A stretch of 10,152 bases of DNA. Origin: Hirudo medicinalis (taxonomy: Eukaryota; Annelida; Clitellata; Hirudinida; Hirudinidae). The position numbers were made by a program, and so were the translations under genes. This document shows positions 7,310 to 10,152 of this stretch, piece after piece (position 1 is the stretch's first letter; each line of letters starts with the position of its first letter). Under the pieces are notes generated by a model that was given only the letters and a program-made list of their open reading frames with translations, was not told where the DNA came from and ran no database searches. The stretch is from positions 5,968 to 16,119 of the forward strand of contig MPNW01000602.1 of assembly GCA_011800805.1 (NCBI GenBank). The letters run 5' to 3'.

Positions 7310-8030
7310 CTGTAAGAAACAAAATTAAACTTTAGAACAACGATTAATGATAAGGGTAGGATGATAATTAATATGCAACAAACCACAATGAGGACTGTAA
7401 TCATTATAATTTTATGTAATGATTTCTTGTGCATAAAATACATATATTTCATATAATCGTATTTCTCACTACCAACATCTTTGTAAATAATATACTGAAA
7501 TGACCTTAGATACTAGAGAATCAATATAATCAGACTCATTTGAAAATTTTAATAAGCTTACTGTTAAATTTATTTAATTATTTAATAAAAATCCACAAAT
7601 AATTTTATGGGTAAAAATTAGGGCAAAGCTCCTGTAAAAGTTTTATGAACAGTGAACATATATAGCTTGCTTGTGATGTTATTCTTGACTCTTTAGCTTA
7701 GACACAGATTAATTGAGTTTAATAGTTTGCAATGCTGCAAATACAAATTAATTCATCATAGTTCAGGATTAAATAAAAATAAATATAAAGAGTTTAAGGC
7801 CACTAGTAAGCTTTTTCGACACTAAAATAAAATAACTGATTGTTAATATTATTTATTTATTACTTACTTAAAATCCTATTTATGAAATTTATTGCAAAGG
7901 CAACATGCCATACCATAAAATATAATTACCTTTACTGTCCTCAGTATTTTTATGATGTATTAACCTTCATGTTTCGTAAACACTTGTTATATTTATATTC
8001 TTTACAAATAGAATCCAGAAAAAAATCAAT
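7310..8030. other. AT-rich region across the end of the CpG-poor block, no gene seen
   Basis: Very AT-rich. Possible minus-strand donors occur at 7929-7928 (AAAG then GTAATT) and near 7866 (TTTTAA then GTAAGT). Either could end a noncoding first exon of the minus-strand gene, but nothing selects one. CpG remains scarce until about 8030. Confidence 0.35.
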
Positions 8031-8364
8031 CCCGACGACAACGAGAACTCGACACGCACACACATCTTGTAATTTTTATGAATATAACGGGCCACATCAA
8101 AAGAAAAATCGAAATTAAAGTTCAAAATTATACCGTAATATTGACCACGAAATTTTCAGGTCTTCAAATTCCAAATAGCACTTCCGCCCGATGCCTCTGA
8201 ATAAACAAATATTTAAGACTATATAACGTATATGTTATATTATTATTTCTATGTCCTAATCATCTAGTTATAAAATGGACGTTAAATATACAAACATTTT
8301 ATTTCTAAGTGTTAGAGTTTAAAACAATGTGAACTAAGCCAAAAGATTATATCCTAAGCCTAAG
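8031..8364. other. CpG-normal AT-rich DNA, possible promoter side of the minus-strand gene
   Basis: CpG frequency jumps here: five CpG lie within 8033-8056. If the CpG-poor block is a methylated gene body read right to left, its promoter should lie about here. No clear TATA box or initiator was identified. A short palindromic stretch, ATATAACGTATATGTTATAT, lies near 8221-8240. Confidence 0.35.
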
Positions 8365-8445
8365 TTTTCAACCCAGTGGGCCGCGGACCAAAGATGGGTC
8401 GTAACAAGAAAAATTGTAGGCCGCGCTGGTCTCAAAGCAGTACAA
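8365..8445. mobile_element. Fragment resembling the terminal region of a hAT-type DNA transposon
   Basis: GTTTTCAACCCAGTGGGCCG, then CGGACC, TGGGTCG and a repeated GGCCGCG, resembles the ends of hAT (Charlie-like) elements, where TTCTCAACC is followed by GGGCCGCGGACC and GGGTCGC. It is much more GC-rich than its surroundings. The outermost inverted-repeat bases (CAGTG) are degraded and no matching opposite end was found, so this is a remnant. Confidence 0.45.
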
Positions 8446-8810
8446 AAAATTACACAAAAAGTAGAAGAAAATAAGAAATTAATCCGCGTTTTTCACATAT
8501 TGATAGGGGTAGACTGTGTACGGATGCTAGCCGCAGAATTGTAGATCGCTTTATTGTATTAGAATCAAACTGCAGCTGTAGCTGTTAGAACAGTGTCAGC
8601 GTACCAGCTGGATTTAAATTAGGAAAAAATATTGATCATGAATTAACATGAAGGATGATCTTCGAGTATGTTTATCAAAAATTCCAGCCAAAATAGACAT
8701 TGTAGGATCGCACATCCAGCATAATCACGTGCTGATCCTAACCCTATCAGCAATGACTTATTTTTGTGGATATTCTCCTTTGTCCTGACTGGCTATTTAA
8801 GAAGCTATGT
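8446..8810. other. Intergenic spacer with one stem-loop, no gene seen
   Basis: No coding signal. At 8704-8739, AGGATC plus GCAC pairs with GTGC plus GATCCT around a single bulged T (10 pairs, loop of about 15). Part of this stretch may belong to the hAT-like remnant or to an older SINE body. Confidence 0.4.
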
Positions 8811-8824
8811 AAGGGCATTCCTCC

Positions 8825-8881
8825 AAAGTCCAAATCATCTTAGTCATGCAACGGACTTTAATCAAATAAATAAATAAATAT
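8825..8881 (+). mobile_element. Stem-loop-tail micro-retroposon with (AAAT)n tail
   Basis: A GTCC arm (8828-8831) and a GGAC arm (8852-8855) enclose about 20 bases. TTTAATCAAATAAATAAATA follows. GGCATTCCTCC is duplicated on both sides (8814-8824 and 8884-8894). The copy inside the SINE at 9759-9813 differs from it by a single base across the stem-loop. Confidence 0.75.
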
Positions 8882-8895
8882 AAGGCATTCCTCCC

Positions 8896-8952
8896 ATTAT
8901 CCTATTCATCACGTTATGTTGAGGACATTAATAAAATACTTCTACTACTACC
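8896..8952 (+). mobile_element. Stem-loop-tail micro-retroposon, second subtype
   Basis: ATCCTATTCATCACGTTATG, then a GGAC arm and ATTAATAAAATAC, aligns with both the preceding tail and the tail of the tRNA-Asp-like SINE. It ends in a short (CTA)n-like run. GCATTCCTCCC flanks it on both sides. No tRNA-like head is present. Confidence 0.65.
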
Positions 8953-8965
8953 AGCATTCCTCCCT

Positions 8966-9098
8966 TGTGCTCCCGCATGGTCTAATGGTTATGACTTCCG
9001 CCTATCGCGATGGCAGCACGGACTCGAATCCCGTTGCGGGAGCACCGTCCTAATTAGCTACGCGATGTACATTAATAAAATTTAATAAAACAAATGTT
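8966..9098 (+). mobile_element. tRNA-Asp-like SINE with stem-loop-type 3' tail
   Basis: The head is tRNA-like. The acceptor TCCCGCA (8971-8977) pairs with TGCGGGA (9035-9041), and pairing extends outward to 11 bp (GTGCTCCCGCA with TGCGGGAGCAC). The A box is TGGTCTAATGG and the B box ACTCGAATCC. The anticodon position reads ATC inside CTATCGC, suggesting an Asp tRNA ancestor. The anticodon stem is eroded, so this is a pol III-type SINE head and not a working tRNA. After 9045 comes GTCCTAATTAGCTACGCGAT, then GTACATTAATAAAATTTAAT, homologous to the tail-only elements to its left. GCATT(CC/TT)TCCCTT flanks both sides with two C/T differences. Confidence 0.75.
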
Positions 9099-9216
9099 TG
9101 AAAAAGGGCATTTTTCCCTTCTCTTCACTCTTACTCTTCCGGCTATGTCGCTACGCTGCCACCCAGCAATGTTATCAGTCGGAACATTGTTGCCGTTGTT
9201 GTGAAAAAACTAGTAG

Positions 9217-9343
9217 TCTGGTAGAATTAATTTTGAGTGGGGGGTTTACAGTAACAAGCCGAAAACTATATTATATTGTAGCACTTATAATAATTAGTTA
9301 CTGGAAGAAGATAGCCGGCTTATATCATCTTCTGAAAGGAGTT
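9217..9343. repeat. 127-bp direct repeat, copy 1
   Basis: It matches 10026-10152 over 127 positions with 4 differences (one T/A and a GGG/AAA triplet) and no gaps, at an offset of 809 bases. The left boundary is sharp at TCTGGTAGAA. The right boundary is unknown because copy 2 runs off the window. The element type is unknown. Confidence 0.95.
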
Positions 9344-9660
9344 ATTAGTAGAAATAATCGCATGAGATTTACGTCATTGTTTACAAGCGTTAGCCAACAC
9401 ATTCTTATAATTTGTTTATTTCCTTCACCAATTGACAAAAAATGAGCCTACAAATTAATTTAGCATGCATAAATAGACAATATATTATATAAATATATTG
9501 AACACTCTCAATTATTAGCGAAAATAAGTCAATAGTATGAAACTATAATTGATGATTAATTTTTTTTTTATTTTGATGGTTGATGGTAATCAAATGCTCT
9601 GTAAGATGATGATGTAAATAATGGATATTGATGGTAGATTGACTTAATAGATGAAGACAA
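9344..9660. other. AT-rich spacer with a 23-bp palindrome, no gene seen
   Basis: No supported gene. CAATATATT (9478-9486) and AATATATTG (9492-9500) form a perfect inverted repeat around ATATA. From 9578 to about 9615 the sequence is rich in TGATGG/GATGATG units that lead into the SINE tail. Confidence 0.5.
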
Positions 9661-9917
9661 AGATGTAAATGTACTTCATTTATATAGCGCCATATGCATA
9701 GCGTCAGAGGCGCTTCTTGTCAACCATTTATATAGCGCTCCTTCCCAAGGGCGCTTGCTTGTCCAAATCATCTTAGTCATGCAACGGACCTTAATCAAAT
9801 AAATAAATAAATAAAGGGCGCTTGCGGCAGTGCAGGCTGGGTTTCGAACACGACACATTTCGACTGTTGCCATTACCGCCGTATGCAGGAACGTAACCCA
9901 TTCGGCCACCCTGCATG
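9661..9917 (-). mobile_element. Class-II tRNA-derived SINE, copy B, interrupted by a tail-only insertion
   Basis: On the minus strand the head begins at 9914 with GCAGGGT, which pairs at 6 of 7 positions with AGCCTGC at 9838-9832. The A box is TGGCCGAATGGG and the B box GTTCGAAACCC. The 83-base length with a long variable arm suggests a Leu- or Ser-type tRNA ancestor. The body has repeated GGCGC and ATATAAATGG blocks: on the plus strand CATTTATATAGCGCC (about 9678-9692), AGGCGCTT and CCATTTATATAGCGCT (about 9724-9739). The same blocks in the same order occur in copy A (3632-3872). A 67-base insertion plus duplication (9759-9825) splits the body. Confidence 0.7.
9759..9813 (+). mobile_element. 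Stem-loop-tail micro-retroposon nested in SINE copy B, with perfect target duplication
   Basis: The insert starts with GTCC at 9761, has its GGAC arm at 9785-9788 and ends in an (AAAT)n tail. AAGGGCGCTTGC at 9747-9758 is repeated exactly at 9814-9825. Removing the insert and one target copy restores the SINE body. Insert length is only about 55 bases. Confidence 0.85.
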
Positions 9918-10025
9918 CCAAAGATTGTGAATTGATATGGCTCCGGATATATTCTGTTTAAAATTATGATGTCAAAAGAGGATCGTTAGTGAAGGTGGTT
10001 TTTTGAAGGTAATTGTACATCATAA

Positions 10026-10152
10026 TCTGGTAGAAATAATTTTGAGTGGGAAATTTACAGTAACAAGCCGAAAACTATATTATATTGTAGCACTTATAAT
10101 AATTAGTTACTGGAAGAAGATAGCCGGCTTATATCATCTTCTGAAAGGAGTT
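10026..10152. repeat. 127-bp direct repeat, copy 2, truncated by the window end
   Basis: Same orientation and same left boundary as 9217-9343, 4 differences in 127. The repeat continues beyond the window, so its true length is unknown. Confidence 0.95.

Larger units (their letters stand above)
8811..9120 (+). repeat. Serial insertion array: one short target present four times around three retroposons
   Basis: The target AAGGGCATTCCTCC occurs at 8811-8824. It recurs as AAGGCATTCCTCCC at 8882-8895, GCATTCCTCCCTT at 8953-8965 and GGGCATTTTTCCCTT at 9106-9120. Between the copies lie two stem-loop tails and one tRNA-derived SINE, all in the same orientation with the A/T-rich end on the right. Confidence 0.7.

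Noticed and set aside
7840..8118. 92-codon plus-strand frame
   Set aside because: Begins with a non-ATG start and is low-complexity hydrophobic then basic. It spans the CpG boundary; probably chance.
8971..9041. Functional tRNA-Asp gene
   Set aside because: The acceptor and T arms pair, but the anticodon stem has mismatches, and a SINE tail and target duplications flank it.
8811..9120. CRISPR-like array
   Set aside because: Repeats are only about 13 bases and imperfect, the spacers are homologous to each other, and the DNA is eukaryotic; serial retroposition explains it.
9098..9445. 115-codon plus-strand frame
   Set aside because: Runs through a retroposon target copy and the 127-bp repeat, with a non-ATG start and no domain.
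9676..9921. 81-codon minus-strand frame
   Set aside because: Coincides exactly with the SINE head and the nested tail; not a gene.
9217..10152. LTR pair of a small LTR element
   Set aside because: No TG...CA ends, primer-binding site or polypurine tract was seen, and the interval contains an ordinary SINE on the other strand.

Overview
This is animal (metazoan) nuclear DNA, AT-rich and dominated by decayed transposable elements, with one convincing host exon. Nothing looks prokaryotic: there is no operon layout and no Shine-Dalgarno sites, but there are non-LTR retrotransposon proteins, tRNA-derived SINEs, poly(A)-type tails, splice signals and trinucleotide microsatellites. The element mix suits an invertebrate, but I cannot name the species.

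Left third (1-4125), a graveyard of mobile elements. It begins with the 3' end of a LINE (ORF2 C-terminus, 3' UTR and A-rich tail, 1-548). Directly against it lies a 5'-truncated, multiply frameshifted R2-superclade retrotransposon (549 to about 2605) with RT, thumb, CCHC knuckle and a damaged restriction-like endonuclease. A decayed copy of another repetitive invertebrate gene follows (2740-3408). Then come a minus-strand tRNA-derived SINE with a (TAA)n tail and a very short stem-loop-tail retroposon.

Middle (about 4060-7815), a sharply CpG-depleted block: I count 12 CpG in about 3.76 kb, against 24 in the 610 bases at 8031-8640. On the minus strand it carries what looks like the first coding exon of a FERM-domain protein of the FARP/FRMD type (6729 to 6594). 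That exon has an AG acceptor, a start codon in good context and a GT donor. CpG depletion fits a germline-methylated gene body, with the promoter probably near 7.8-8.2 kb and a long first intron running leftward. The same block holds a textbook heat-shock-element plus TATA arrangement (4137-4190) in front of a fossil ORF on the plus strand, and a pair of interleaved 11-bp inverted repeats with pseudoknot topology (5485-5550).

Right part (about 8030-10152), CpG-normal intergenic DNA rich in short retroposons: a hAT-like terminal fragment, then a serial insertion array in which one short target (8811-9120) occurs four times around two stem-loop tails and one tRNA-Asp-like SINE. A 127-bp direct repeat follows (second copy cut by the window end), and a class-II-tRNA-derived SINE interrupted by a roughly 55-bp tail-only insertion with a perfect target-site duplication.

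The most interesting theme is a family of tiny retroposons consisting only of a GTCC...GGAC stem-loop plus an A/T-rich tail. They begin at nearly the same base at independent sites and are flanked by target duplications.
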